DNA of 33,824 nucleotides. Source: Aeromicrobium sp. Root472D3. Its GTDB lineage: Bacteria; Actinomycetota; Actinomycetes; Propionibacteriales; Nocardioidaceae. The notes beneath the pieces were generated by a model. It was not told where the DNA came from, did not search any database, and saw only the letters and a list, made by a program, of their open reading frames with translations. Both the position numbers and the translations under genes were made by a program. Of this stretch, positions 22,424-31,754 are shown piece by piece (the first letter of the stretch is position 1; the number at the start of each line of letters is the position of its first letter). The stretch is from positions 307,883 to 341,706 of the forward strand of contig NZ_LMET01000002.1 of NCBI RefSeq assembly GCF_001426485.1, in the 5' to 3' direction.

Positions 22424-24151
22424 GTGCCTGGCGACCACGCTCCGGCCGAGCTCCTCGCGGCCATGAGCTCGCTCCTGCTGAGCGTCCGCGACGCCCCGCT
22501 CGACCTGCAGGCCGAGGGCGTCGAGCGTGCCCGTCGCACCCGGTCCGACGTCGTCGACCAGCTGTCCGACTACATCCTGCCGCGCCTCGTGCAGCTCGAC
22601 GCACCGCTGCTCGCCGTGGTGGGCGGCTCGACCGGCGCCGGCAAGTCGACGCTGGTCAACTCGCTGGTGGGCGAGCGGGTCACCGAGTCGGGCGTCCTGC
22701 GCCCCACGACGCGCTCGCCCGTGCTGGTGCACCACCCCGACGACGCCGAGTGGTTCCAGCCCGACCGCATCCTGCCCGACCTGCCCCGCACGACCGAGCA
22801 GGGCAACGGCTCGTACGCCCTGCGGCTCGCCTCGACCGACCGCATCCCGCAGGGTCTGGCGATCCTCGACGCGCCCGACGTCGACTCGATCGACAAGGGC
22901 AACCGCGAGCTCGCCACACAGCTGCTCGCCGCGGCCGACCTCTGGCTGTTCGTGACGTCGGCGGCCCGCTACGCCGACCAGGTGCCGTGGGACTACCTGC
23001 GCCACGCGGCCGAGCGCAGCACGTCGGTGGCCGTCGTCCTCGACCGCACGAGCGACGACGCCCTGATCGAGGTGCGCGGCCACCTCGCCCGCATGATGAC
23101 GTCGCGCGGCCTGTCCGACTCGCCCCTGTTCACGGTGCCCGAGTCGAACCTCGACACCGACGGACTGCTGCCGCGGGTGTCGGTGCTGCCCATGATCGAC
23201 TGGCTGGCCGAGCTCGCGGCCGACCCCGTCGCCCGGCAGATGGTCGTGCACCGCACCCTCGACGGCGCGGTCCGCCACCTCGTCCTGCGCACGCACGACG
23301 TCGGCGACGCGATGGACGCGCAGATCGAGGTCGCCGAGACGCTCTTCGGCACCGCCGACGACGCCTACCGTGCGACGGTCGAGCGCGTCGCCCGTCAGAC
23401 CTCCGACGGCACCCTGATGCGCGGCGACCTGCTCGCCACGTGGCAGGAGTTCGTCGGCACCGGCGAGCTGCTCTCGTCCGTCGAGGAGAAGGTCAGCCGC
23501 ATCCGCGACCGCTTCGTGGGCGGCATGACCGGACGTCGCACCCGGTCCACCGAGGTCGTCGAGGCGATCGAGACCGGCGTCCGGATGCTGCTGACCGAGC
23601 AGTCCGAGGCGACCGCCGAGACGGTCTCGCGTGCCTGGAACGCCACGCCGGCCGGACGTCGCCTGCTCGACGCCGCCGACGGGTCCGGGCTCGACCGTGC
23701 GTCGCGCGACGTCCGCGTGCGGGCCGAGCGGCTGGTGCACGACTGGCGCCAGGGCGTCGTCGAGCTCGTGCGCGTCGAGGGTGCCGACAAGCGCATGACC
23801 GCCAAGTTCCTGGCCTTCGGCGTCAACGGCATCGCGGTCGCCGTGATGGTCGCGATGCTCGCGCGCGACGTCGACTCCCCGACGTCCGGGGGCGGCTCCG
23901 GCGCGGTGCTGGGCCGGCGCCTGCTCGACGCGATCTTCGGCGCACCGGTCGTCGACCGGCTGCTCGACGCGGCCCACGCCGACCTCGTCTCGCGGGCGAC
24001 GACCCTGCTCGAGTCCGATCTGGCGCGCTACCACGCGCTGCTCGAGGCACCCGATAGTCTCAGGGGCCACCAGACCGCGCTGCGGGACGCGGCCCGTCAG
24101 GCCGAGTACTCACGGCACGCCGACTTCCTGGACGGAGGGACGACGTCATGA
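22424..24151 (+). CDS. dynamin-like GTPase, first of a tandem pair
   Basis: A 575-residue GTPase. The G domain has P-loop GGSTGAGKST (67-76), a switch RPTTRSPVLVHHP, G3 LDAPDVDSID, and a weak G4 (VVLDRTSDD in place of NKxD). A long helical part follows, and one hydrophobic segment near residues 464-486 (FLAFGVNGIAVAVMVAML) could touch or span the membrane. The G3 form DxPDxDS is shared with the next protein, showing a related pair. Bacterial dynamin-like pairs such as Streptomyces DynA/DynB remodel membranes and support division; this pair resembles that arrangement but orthology is inference. GTG start has AGAGGAG 6 bases upstream, and the stop overlaps the next ATG by ATGA. Confidence 0.83.
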   Translation: MPGDHAPAELLAAMSSLLLSVRDAPLDLQAEGVERARRTRSDVVDQLSDYILPRLVQLDAPLLAVVGGSTGAGKSTLVNSLVGERVTESGVLRPTTRSPVLVHHPDDAEWFQPDRILPDLPRTTEQGNGSYALRLASTDRIPQGLAILDAPDVDSIDKGNRELATQLLAAADLWLFVTSAARYADQVPWDYLRHAAERSTSVAVVLDRTSDDALIEVRGHLARMMTSRGLSDSPLFTVPESNLDTDGLLPRVSVLPMIDWLAELAADPVARQMVVHRTLDGAVRHLVLRTHDVGDAMDAQIEVAETLFGTADDAYRATVERVARQTSDGTLMRGDLLATWQEFVGTGELLSSVEEKVSRIRDRFVGGMTGRRTRSTEVVEAIETGVRMLLTEQSEATAETVSRAWNATPAGRRLLDAADGSGLDRASRDVRVRAERLVHDWRQGVVELVRVEGADKRMTAKFLAFGVNGIAVAVMVAMLARDVDSPTSGGGSGAVLGRRLLDAIFGAPVVDRLLDAAHADLVSRATTLLESDLARYHALLEAPDSLRGHQTALRDAARQAEYSRHADFLDGGTTS

Positions 24152-25797
24152 CGACTCCGGTGCCGTCCGGCGCCCCGGTCTTCTCGGGCAGTGGCAGCGA
24201 CGTGTCCCGCCGCCTGGACGGCCTGACGAACGCCGTCACCGCGGCACGCGGCCGGATCGACGACGAGATCCTCGCACCCGCCGAGATGCTGTCCGAGCGC
24301 GCCACCGAGCGGCTGACGCTGTCGGGCGAGCACACGATCGTCGCGCTCGCGGGCGCGACCGGGTCGGGCAAGTCGTCCCTGTTCAACTCGTTGACGGACC
24401 TCGAGCTCGCCGGCGTCGGCGTCCGCCGCCCCACGACGTCGTGGGCGCTGGCCTGCGCCTGGGGTCCCGACGGCGCCCAGGGGCTGCTCGAGTGGATGGG
24501 CATCCCCGCCCGTCACCAGGTCTCGCGCATGAGCATGCTCGACCGGTCGGCGGAGGACACCAAGCTCGACGGCCTCGTGCTGCTCGACCTGCCCGACCAC
24601 GACTCGACCGAGGTGTCGCACCACGTCGAGATGGACCGGCTGGTCACCCACGCCGATCTGCTCGTGTGGGTGCTCGACCCCCAGAAGTACGCCGATGCCG
24701 CGATCCACGACCGCTACATCCGGCCCATGGCCTCGTACAGCGACGTGACGCTCGTCGTGCTGAACCAGATCGACCGCATCCCGTTCGAGCAGCGCGACCG
24801 TGCGCTGGCCGACGTCCGCCGCATCCTGGCCGACGAGGGACTGCCCGACGTGCCCGTGATCGGCGTGTCCGCGACCCGGGGTGACGGGGTCGACGACCTC
24901 AAGCGCGAGCTGGCGGCGCGCATCCGCGCCAAGTCGTCCGCGAAGGCGCGCCTGACGTCCGACATCGCCGCGGCCGCCGCCGTCATCGAGCAGGTCGGCG
25001 GATCGTCCGAGGCCCCCGGCATCTCCGAGGCGGCCCGCCGCACGCTCGACGACGCGCTGGTCGACAGCGCCGGCGTCCCGCAGATCGTCGAGGCGATCGA
25101 GTCGTCCACCCGGCGACGTGCCGCCCTGGCAACCGGCTGGCCCGTGCTGCGCTGGCTCGGGCGCGAGGGAGACGAGTCGTCCGACGAGCTCGCCCTCGGC
25201 GGTGTCCTGTCGCCGGCGTCGCTGGCCAGGTCGACCGCGCCCGAGGCGGCGCGGGTGCAGCGGGCCGGCGCCGAGCTGGCGGTCCGCGACCTCGCCGAGC
25301 AGGCCTCGGCGGGCCTCGAACGACCGTGGCGCGACGCCGTCCGCGACGCCGCGAACCCGCGCGACCGCGACGTCGTCGACGAGCTCGACGCGGCGGTCCG
25401 CGCCGCCAGCGTCGACGTCGGCCGTCCGGCCCCCTGGTGGCGGGTCGTGCAGGTCGTGCAGCTGGTCGCCGTGGCGGCGGCCGTCCTCTCGCTGGTGTGG
25501 CTCGTCGTCCAGGGCGTCGCGAGCCTGACGTCGATCGACCTGCCCGACCTCGGATCTGTCGGCCCCGTCCCGACCGCGGCGGTCGTCCTGGTCGTCGCGC
25601 TGCTGGGCGGACCCCTGCTCGCGTTCGTGTCGGGTGTCGCCGCTCGCGCCGGTGCGCGACGCAAGGCGCAGCGCGCCGACGAGGCGCTGCGGTCCGCGAT
25701 CGGCTCGACCGCGTCCGAGCGGGTCGTCGCGCCCGTCGAGGGCGAGCTCGACCGGTACGGCACGTACCGCTCCGGCATCGCCGACGCGCTCTCCTGA
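24148..25797 (+). CDS. dynamin-like/YfjP-type GTPase with two C-terminal membrane helices
   Basis: A 549-residue partner GTPase. P-loop GATGSGKSS at 69-77, switch RPTTSWALACAWG, G3 LDLPDHDSTE, and an intact G4 VLNQIDRI followed by G5 GVSATRGDG. A helical region of some 200 residues precedes two membrane segments near 430-459 (VVQLVAVAAAVLSLVWLVV) and 470-495 (VPTAAVVLVVALLGGPLLAF), with a basic helix after. Upstream GGAGGGA within the first gene's end acts as ribosome site. Four-base overlap implies equal synthesis of the two proteins and a heteromeric complex, as known for two-subunit bacterial dynamins. Function in cell division or envelope repair is a guess. Confidence 0.84.
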   Translation: MTTPVPSGAPVFSGSGSDVSRRLDGLTNAVTAARGRIDDEILAPAEMLSERATERLTLSGEHTIVALAGATGSGKSSLFNSLTDLELAGVGVRRPTTSWALACAWGPDGAQGLLEWMGIPARHQVSRMSMLDRSAEDTKLDGLVLLDLPDHDSTEVSHHVEMDRLVTHADLLVWVLDPQKYADAAIHDRYIRPMASYSDVTLVVLNQIDRIPFEQRDRALADVRRILADEGLPDVPVIGVSATRGDGVDDLKRELAARIRAKSSAKARLTSDIAAAAAVIEQVGGSSEAPGISEAARRTLDDALVDSAGVPQIVEAIESSTRRRAALATGWPVLRWLGREGDESSDELALGGVLSPASLARSTAPEAARVQRAGAELAVRDLAEQASAGLERPWRDAVRDAANPRDRDVVDELDAAVRAASVDVGRPAPWWRVVQVVQLVAVAAAVLSLVWLVVQGVASLTSIDLPDLGSVGPVPTAAVVLVVALLGGPLLAFVSGVAARAGARRKAQRADEALRSAIGSTASERVVAPVEGELDRYGTYRSGIADALS

Positions 25798-25826
25798 CCG
25801 CCGTGGGGCCGTCGCCGTGCCCTCGT

Positions 25827-25832
25827 TAGTCT
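25827..25832 (+). promoter_or_regulatory. -10 element of leaderless ettA promoter
   Basis: TAGTCT ends 7 bases before ATG 25840 with no ribosome site between them, as for the other leaderless genes here. Confidence 0.55.
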
Positions 25833-25839
25833 TGACCGC

Positions 25840-27522
<1,683 letters not shown>

Positions 27523-27540
27523 GCCCCGACGGCCCCAGCG

Positions 27541-27611
27541 CAGATTTGCGGAGAAGCGGACCCTTTCGGACACCCGAAAGCGTCCGCTTCTCCGCATTTC
27601 TGGGCCGGGTG
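27541..27611. repeat. palindromic repeat, copy 1 (22-bp stem)
   Basis: Arms 27548-27569 and 27574-27595 are complementary at 21 of 22 positions (one C-C mismatch) around loop ACAC. The flanks CAGATTT and ATTTCTG continue the symmetry imperfectly. The right half (27573-27611) recurs at 28605-28643 with 36 of 39 bases identical and in the same orientation. The repeat ends 6 bases before the stop codon of the AbiEi/DUF559 gene and 18 bases after ettA, so it can also act as a two-way terminator. It looks like a REP/MITE-like element. Confidence 0.85.
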
Positions 27612-27617
27612 GGTGCA

Positions 27618-28484
27618 TCAGGCTGCTTGGCGGATGGCCTGGCGAACGCGGCTGACGACGGTGCCGGGCCTGCGCATGTCCTCCACCGTGATGACGATGA
27701 CGCGCCAGCCCGCCGCCTCGAGGGCCTCGCGACGCAGGTGGTCGCGCTGACGCTGCTGGGCGTCGCGCTCGTGCTGCCAGCCGTCGTACTCGACCAAGAT
27801 CCTCCACTGCCGGTAGACCAGATCGCCGCGCGCGAGCCACGTGCCGTGGTCGTCCAGGATGTCGACGTTGACCTCCGGCTCCGGCAACCCCGCTGCGTGA
27901 AGGTCCCAGCGCACGTAGCTCTCGTAGACCGACGCCACCCGTTCGCGGACGATCGGCGCGACGCGACGGGCCTTGCGCACGCCGTCGAGGTGTGAGGCGA
28001 TGGCGTACGAGCGCAGGTCGAGGACGTCGACGTGCTCGTGGAAGACCAGCCAGTCGCCGACCGCGAGCAGGTCGCGCATCGACAGCACAGTCGCCGCGTC
28101 GACGAACGTCCGCAGCGGTCCCAGTGCCGGCACGCCGTCGACCAGCACGGTGTTCAGGCGGACGCGACGGCGGTGCAGCACGACTCCCTCGATGTCGTGC
28201 TCGGGACGCCCTTGGCCGGAGAAGTGCAGTTCGTCGTGACGTCCGATGGTGAGCCCTCCCAGGGCCAGCGCGGTCGTGTGGCTGGCCGCCGTGCCCGGAG
28301 GTAGTACGAGGAGTGCGGCCTGCACCTGCAGTCGGAGCGTCGGAGGCGTGTCGCTGCAGCGGTAGACGCCGCGCCGGACGCGGACGAATCGATCGCCGGA
28401 CAGCATGCGGCGGGTCAGGCCGAGCTGTTCGGCCTCGGCAAGCGTGAACGGACGGCCCGAGAGCTGGGCGGGTATGGGTCGCAT
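27618..28484 (-). CDS. AbiEi-like antitoxin domain fused to DUF559 nuclease-like domain
   Basis: A 288-residue protein. The N-terminus (LAEAEQLGLTRRMLSGDRFVRVRRGVYRCS, about 15-45) is the AbiEi-type winged helix. A middle region (LRLQVQAALLVLPPGTAASHTTALALGGL, later LGPLRTFVDAATVLSMRDLL) matches the usual core. The C-terminus is a DUF559/Vsr-like fold: VYESYVRWDLHAAGLPEPEVNVDI, D221 in RGDLVYRQWRILVEYDG, E232, H238, D248 and REALEAAGWRVIVIT. The E...D...ExxxG-H pattern suggests a nuclease or a nuclease relic. Such fusions occur in many copies in actinobacteria with unsettled function; no AbiEii toxin gene is next to it. ATG 28484 fits the domain start; longer TTG readings add unrelated residues. 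Palindromic repeats flank it. Confidence 0.85.
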   Translation of the reverse strand: MRPIPAQLSGRPFTLAEAEQLGLTRRMLSGDRFVRVRRGVYRCSDTPPTLRLQVQAALLVLPPGTAASHTTALALGGLTIGRHDELHFSGQGRPEHDIEGVVLHRRRVRLNTVLVDGVPALGPLRTFVDAATVLSMRDLLAVGDWLVFHEHVDVLDLRSYAIASHLDGVRKARRVAPIVRERVASVYESYVRWDLHAAGLPEPEVNVDILDDHGTWLARGDLVYRQWRILVEYDGWQHERDAQQRQRDHLRREALEAAGWRVIVITVEDMRRPGTVVSRVRQAIRQAA

Positions 28485-28577
28485 GGACCCACGCTGGCGG
28501 CGCGCCGCGTGCTCGGCAGCCCTCGACGTCCCACGTGTGGACGACCGGTACGCCGCACTCAACGGTGGACGACGGAA

Positions 28578-28643
28578 GTGCGGAGGACCGCACCTCTCAG
28601 TGGTCCCGAGAGCGTCCGCTTCTCCGCAGATCTGGGCCGGGTG
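28578..28643. repeat. palindromic repeat, copy 2 (diverged)
   Basis: 28605-28643 is the 36/39 match to 27573-27611. The left half has decayed: it keeps GCGGAG but then reads differently, and forms its own small stem GTGCGG-AGGA-CCGCAC (28578-28593) plus CTCTC/GAGAG. The copy lies 120 bases upstream of the AbiEi/DUF559 start and just after the marR stop. Together with copy 1 it brackets the gene as a direct repeat about 1.03 kb apart. Confidence 0.8.
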
Positions 28644-28666
28644 CGGGGTGGGGTGGCGTCAGTCGG

Positions 28667-29140
28667 TCAGAAGTTGCGGCCGTGCAGGGTCTGCATGACC
28701 CGCTCCATGATGGTGCCCAGGGCCTTCAGCTCGTCGGGCTCGGCATTGGCGATGAGGTAGGTGTGGACGCCCGTGACGTGGGTGTGCGCGGCCTGCTCGA
28801 GCACGCCGAAGCCGTGATCGGTCAGGACGGCCGACACGCCGCGTCCGTCGTCGGAGCACTGGCCGCGCAGGACGATCCCCTCGCGCTCGAGGCGCGCGAT
28901 CGTGTGCGTCACCCGGCTGCGGGAGTGCGAGACGGCGTCGGCGAGCTCGGCCATGCGGATGGCCCGGCCGGGGGCCTCCGAGAGCCGGACGAGGATCTCG
29001 TACTCGGGCATCGAGATGCCGTGCTGCGTGCGCAGGTCGCGGTCGAGCCGGTCCATCAGGACCGTGGTGCCGCCCAGGAACATGCGCCAGATGCGCTGCT
29101 GCTCGGCGTCGAGCCACGGGGTGTCGGTGCCTGTCTCCAT
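28667..29140 (-). CDS. MarR family transcriptional regulator
   Basis: A 157-residue dimeric winged-helix regulator. ISMPEYEILVRLSEAPGRAIRMAELADAVSHSRSRVTHTIARLEREGIVLRGQCSDDGRGVSAVLTDHG carries the helix-turn-helix (about 60-80) and the DxRGxxxxLT wing typical of MarR. N- and C-terminal helices form the dimer. No redox cysteine pair is apparent in the DNA-binding part (one Cys in QCSDD), so the signal is unknown. ATG 29140 is chosen because TAGGAT (29148-29153) is seven bases upstream; ATG 29149 lies inside that hexamer. It diverges from yceI across an AT-rich region with TTGAAT repeats that it probably binds, repressing yceI and itself. Confidence 0.92.
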   Translation of the reverse strand: METGTDTPWLDAEQQRIWRMFLGGTTVLMDRLDRDLRTQHGISMPEYEILVRLSEAPGRAIRMAELADAVSHSRSRVTHTIARLEREGIVLRGQCSDDGRGVSAVLTDHGFGVLEQAAHTHVTGVHTYLIANAEPDELKALGTIMERVMQTLHGRNF

Positions 29141-29147
29141 GTGATCC

Positions 29148-29217
29148 ATCCTACGTCGGGAAGGTGCTGGTTGAATCTTGAATTGCGTGCTACATTCAAT
29201 GTCGTTGAACAGTCAAC
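29148..29217. promoter_or_regulatory. marR-yceI divergent promoter/operator region
   Basis: The region holds GTTGAATCTTGAATT (29170-29184), which repeats the pirin operator with one change; a wider inverted pair TTGAAT (29178-29183) and ATTCAA (29194-29199); and GTTGA-ACAG-TCAAC (29204-29217). TAGGAT on the minus strand (29148-29153) is the marR -10. For yceI, TACATT (29191-29196) or TACAGT (29218-29223) are possible -10 hexamers. MarR binding is inference from placement. Confidence 0.7.
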
Positions 29218-29240
29218 TACAGTCTTCCAAGGAGCACCAC

Positions 29241-29786
29241 ATGACCAGCACCGCAGTGACCACCGGCACCTGGGCGCTCGACCCCAGCCACACGGAGATC
29301 GGCTTCACGGTCCGTCACCTCGTCAGCAAGGTCCGCGGCAAGTTCGAGACCTTCGAGGGCACCATCACGAGCGCCGACGACGTCACCGCCTCGACGGTCA
29401 ACGTCTCGGTCGACCTCGCCTCGGTCAACACCGGCACCGCCGACCGCGACGCGCACCTGCGCTCGGGTGACTTCTTCAACGCCGAGGAGAACCCGAAGAT
29501 GACGTTCGTCTCCACCGGCATCGTCGAGAAGAGCGAGGGCGAGTTCGTCGTCACCGGCGACCTGACGATCAAGGGCACGACCAAGTCGGTCGACCTGGCC
29601 ACCGAGTTCCTCGGCGAGGGTGGCGACCCGTGGGGCGGCACGCGCGTCGGCCTCGAGGCCACGACGACGATCAGCCGCAAGGACTTCGGCATCGACTTCA
29701 ACATCCCGGTCGACGGCGCCGACAAGCTCATGATCGGCGACAAGATCACGATCAACATCGTCGCCGAGGCCGTGCTCCAGGCCTGA
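29241..29786 (+). CDS. YceI family lipocalin-like protein
   Basis: A 181-residue single-domain beta-barrel of the YceI group, which binds polyisoprenoid lipids or related hydrophobic ligands. Marks: WALDPSHTEIGFTVRHLVSKVRGKFETFEGTI (the family's opening block), VDLASVNTGTADRDAHLRSGDFFNAEENPKMTFVST, VTGDLTIKGTTKSVDL, and KDFGIDFNIPVDGADKLMIGDKITINI. No signal peptide is present, so it is cytoplasmic, as is usual for actinobacterial members. AAGGAG 6 bases before ATG is the ribosome site. It likely forms a regulon with the neighbouring marR and the distant pirin gene, perhaps answering to redox or organic hydroperoxide stress. Confidence 0.95.
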   Translation: MTSTAVTTGTWALDPSHTEIGFTVRHLVSKVRGKFETFEGTITSADDVTASTVNVSVDLASVNTGTADRDAHLRSGDFFNAEENPKMTFVSTGIVEKSEGEFVVTGDLTIKGTTKSVDLATEFLGEGGDPWGGTRVGLEATTTISRKDFGIDFNIPVDGADKLMIGDKITINIVAEAVLQA

Positions 29787-29810
29787 CGACCCCCGCCGTC
29801 GCGTGGCGTC

Positions 29811-29871
29811 GCCGGCGGCTCACGGGCGCCCGGTCCATCCCCCCGAGACCGGGCGCCCCTGTGCCGCCGGC
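29811..29871. terminator. nested hairpin between convergent yceI and tetR
   Basis: An outer 9-bp stem (GCCGGCGGC / GCCGCCGGC) encloses an inner 12-bp stem (GGGCGCCCGGTC / GACCGGGCGCCC) with an 11-base loop. It fills the gap between the two stop codons and fits a shared terminator, though no T tract is present. Confidence 0.7.
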
Positions 29872-29872
29872 G

Positions 29873-30448
29873 TCAGCGCGCGACGACCATGCGGACCGCG
29901 AGGTCGGCGTGGAGGGCCGCGAGGTCCTCGCCCGTGCGCGATCCGCCGGGCTCGAACCACCGCACGAGATCGACCCCCAGCGACAGCAGCGAGAACGCCG
30001 TGCCGGGGATGTCGACGACATCCAGGACGCCCTGGCCGACCCCGTCGGCCAGGGCGTCCTGCATCGTCCGCTCGATGTCGCGCCGGATCGCGCCGACCTC
30101 GGCGCGGTGCTCGGGCGTCAGGGCGTGGTACTCCCACTGGACGATCCGACCGACCCGGCTGTGGTCGGCGTGCCACAGGCTGAACTGGTAGACCATCGTG
30201 CGGATGCGCTCGACGGGCTCGGTGCTGGCCTGCGCCGCCCGGCCGATGATGTCGAGGGCGCTCAGGTGTCCCTGCAGGCTCACGGTGTAGAGCAGGCTCT
30301 CCTTGGAGTCGTGGTGGACGTAGACCGCGGCGGGGCTCATGCCCGCGCGCGACGCGATGTCGCGCGTCGTCGTCGCGGCGAAGCCCTTCTCGGCGAACGC
30401 CTCGACGGCGGCGTTGATGAGCCGTTCGCGGGCCGTGATCGTCGTCAT
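29873..30448 (-). CDS. TetR/AcrR family regulator
   Basis: A 191-residue dimeric regulator. The N-terminal HTH is clear: RERLINAAVEAFAEKGFAATTTRDIASRAGMSPAAVYVHHDSKESLLYTVSL (about 8-58). The all-helical ligand domain follows, with WHADHSRVGRIVQWEYHALTPEHR, a segment seen in acyl-CoA-type TetR proteins. AAGGAG before ATG 30448 is the ribosome site. It is divergent from an acyl-CoA dehydrogenase gene, with perfect palindrome CTAAGCAAGCGCTTAG between them, so it most likely represses that operon and is relieved by an acyl-CoA. Confidence 0.92.
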   Translation of the reverse strand: MTTITARERLINAAVEAFAEKGFAATTTRDIASRAGMSPAAVYVHHDSKESLLYTVSLQGHLSALDIIGRAAQASTEPVERIRTMVYQFSLWHADHSRVGRIVQWEYHALTPEHRAEVGAIRRDIERTMQDALADGVGQGVLDVVDIPGTAFSLLSLGVDLVRWFEPGGSRTGEDLAALHADLAVRMVVAR

Positions 30449-30464
30449 GTCGCTCCTTCGTCGG

Positions 30465-30507
30465 TTGACAGCATGACGGACTGCTTGCATGCTAAGCAAG
30501 CGCTTAG
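30465..30507 (+). promoter_or_regulatory. acyl-CoA dehydrogenase promoter with TetR operator
   Basis: Consensus -35 TTGACA (30465-30470) is followed after 17 bases by CATGCT (30488-30493), a weak -10. The operator CTAAGC-AAGC-GCTTAG (30492-30507) is a perfect palindrome overlapping the -10 and start point, and an overlapping pair GCTTGC...GCAAGC (30483-30501) adds a second symmetry. TetR-mediated repression is inferred. Confidence 0.75.
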
Positions 30508-30551
30508 TGCGTGAGGCATCTGACGGACGTTCGAGCACGAGGTGGCATGAC

Positions 30552-31697
30552 ATGAAGCGGATGATCTTCGACGAGGACCACGACGCGTTCCGCGACTCGT
30601 GCGCCGCCTTCCTGGCCAAGCACGTCACCCCGAACCTCGAGACGTACCTCGACGACAAGGCGCTGCCGCGCGAGTTCTGGCGCGCTGCGGGCGACGAGGG
30701 CTACCTCGGTCTCGAGATCCCCGAGGAGTTCGGCGGCTCCGAGGCCGGCGACTTCCGCTTCAACGCCGTCTGGGCCGAGGAGCTCAGCAAGCTCAACGCG
30801 GCCCTCGCCTCGTGCGTCGGCATCCACTCCGACATCGCGGTGCCCTACATCGTCGACCTCGGCACGCAGGAGCAGAAGGAGCGCTGGCTCCCGCGCTGCG
30901 CGACCGGCGAGATCGTCACCGCGATCGGCATGACCGAGCCCAGCGGCGGCTCCGACCTCGCAGCGCTCAAGACCACCGCGGTGCGCGACGGCGACGGCTG
31001 GGTCATCAACGGGTCCAAGACGTTCATCACCAACGGCTTCTCGGCCGACCTGGTCCTGACGGCGGTGCGCACGTCGCCCGAGAAGGGCGCGAAGGGCATC
31101 ACGATGTTCGCGCTCGAGGCGACCGACCCCGGCTTCAGCCGCGGCCGCAAGCTCGACAAGGTCGGCCAGGCCGAGGCCGACACCGCCGAGCTGTTCTTCG
31201 AGGACGTCCGCGTCGGCGACGACCGCATCATCGGCGAGGTCGACCGCGGCTTCATCTACATGATGGAACGGCTCCCGCAGGAGCGACTCTCGTGCGCCGT
31301 GTCGAACGTCGCGCACGCCAAGCAGATCCTGGCCGAGACCGTCCAGTACGCGCACGACCGTCAGGCGTTCAAGCAGTCGATCGGCAGCCTGCAGCACAAC
31401 AAGTTCCTGCTCGCCGAGCTCGTGACCAAGATCGAGGTCGCCGAGGCGTACGTCGACCAGGCCGTGCTCGCCCACACGTCCGGCGAGGCGACCGCGACCG
31501 ATGCGGCCAAGGCCAAGTGGTGGTCGTCGGAGATCCAGAACGACGTCCTCGACCACTGCGTGCAGCTGCACGGCGGCTACGGCTTCATGAACGAGTACCG
31601 CGTCGCCCGCGCATGGCGCGACGCCCGCGTCAGCAAGATCTGGGCCGGCTCCAACGAGATCATGAAAGAGCTCATCGGCCGCGACCTCGGCTTCTGA
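30552..31697 (+). CDS. acyl-CoA dehydrogenase
   Basis: FAD enzyme of 381 residues catalysing alpha,beta-desaturation of acyl-CoA, the first beta-oxidation step. Segments: EEFGGSEAGDFRFNAVWAEEL, AIGMTEPSGGSDLAALKTTAVRDGDGWVINGSKTFITNG (FAD/substrate signature), LPQERLSCAV, LHGGYGFMNEYRVARAWRDARVSKIWAGSNEIMKELIGRDLGF. The usual short-chain catalytic Glu in the YEGT box is replaced by WAGS; E244 in LPQERL is the likely base, as in isovaleryl- and long-chain-type members. GAGGTG six bases before ATG 30552 sets the start. First gene of a three-gene set with a thiolase and an SDR; chain-length preference cannot be read. Confidence 0.93.
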   Translation: MKRMIFDEDHDAFRDSCAAFLAKHVTPNLETYLDDKALPREFWRAAGDEGYLGLEIPEEFGGSEAGDFRFNAVWAEELSKLNAALASCVGIHSDIAVPYIVDLGTQEQKERWLPRCATGEIVTAIGMTEPSGGSDLAALKTTAVRDGDGWVINGSKTFITNGFSADLVLTAVRTSPEKGAKGITMFALEATDPGFSRGRKLDKVGQAEADTAELFFEDVRVGDDRIIGEVDRGFIYMMERLPQERLSCAVSNVAHAKQILAETVQYAHDRQAFKQSIGSLQHNKFLLAELVTKIEVAEAYVDQAVLAHTSGEATATDAAKAKWWSSEIQNDVLDHCVQLHGGYGFMNEYRVARAWRDARVSKIWAGSNEIMKELIGRDLGF

Positions 31698-31754
31698 CCC
31701 GACGGTCGGCACCGCCCCTAGACATCGACACGACCCCACCCGAAAGGCACGTCC

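Noticed and set aside
27523..27617. Insertion sequence ends or tRNA-type attachment site around the AbiEi gene
   Set aside because: No transposase or integrase, no target-site duplication and no tRNA fragment; the repeats are direct, not terminal inverted.
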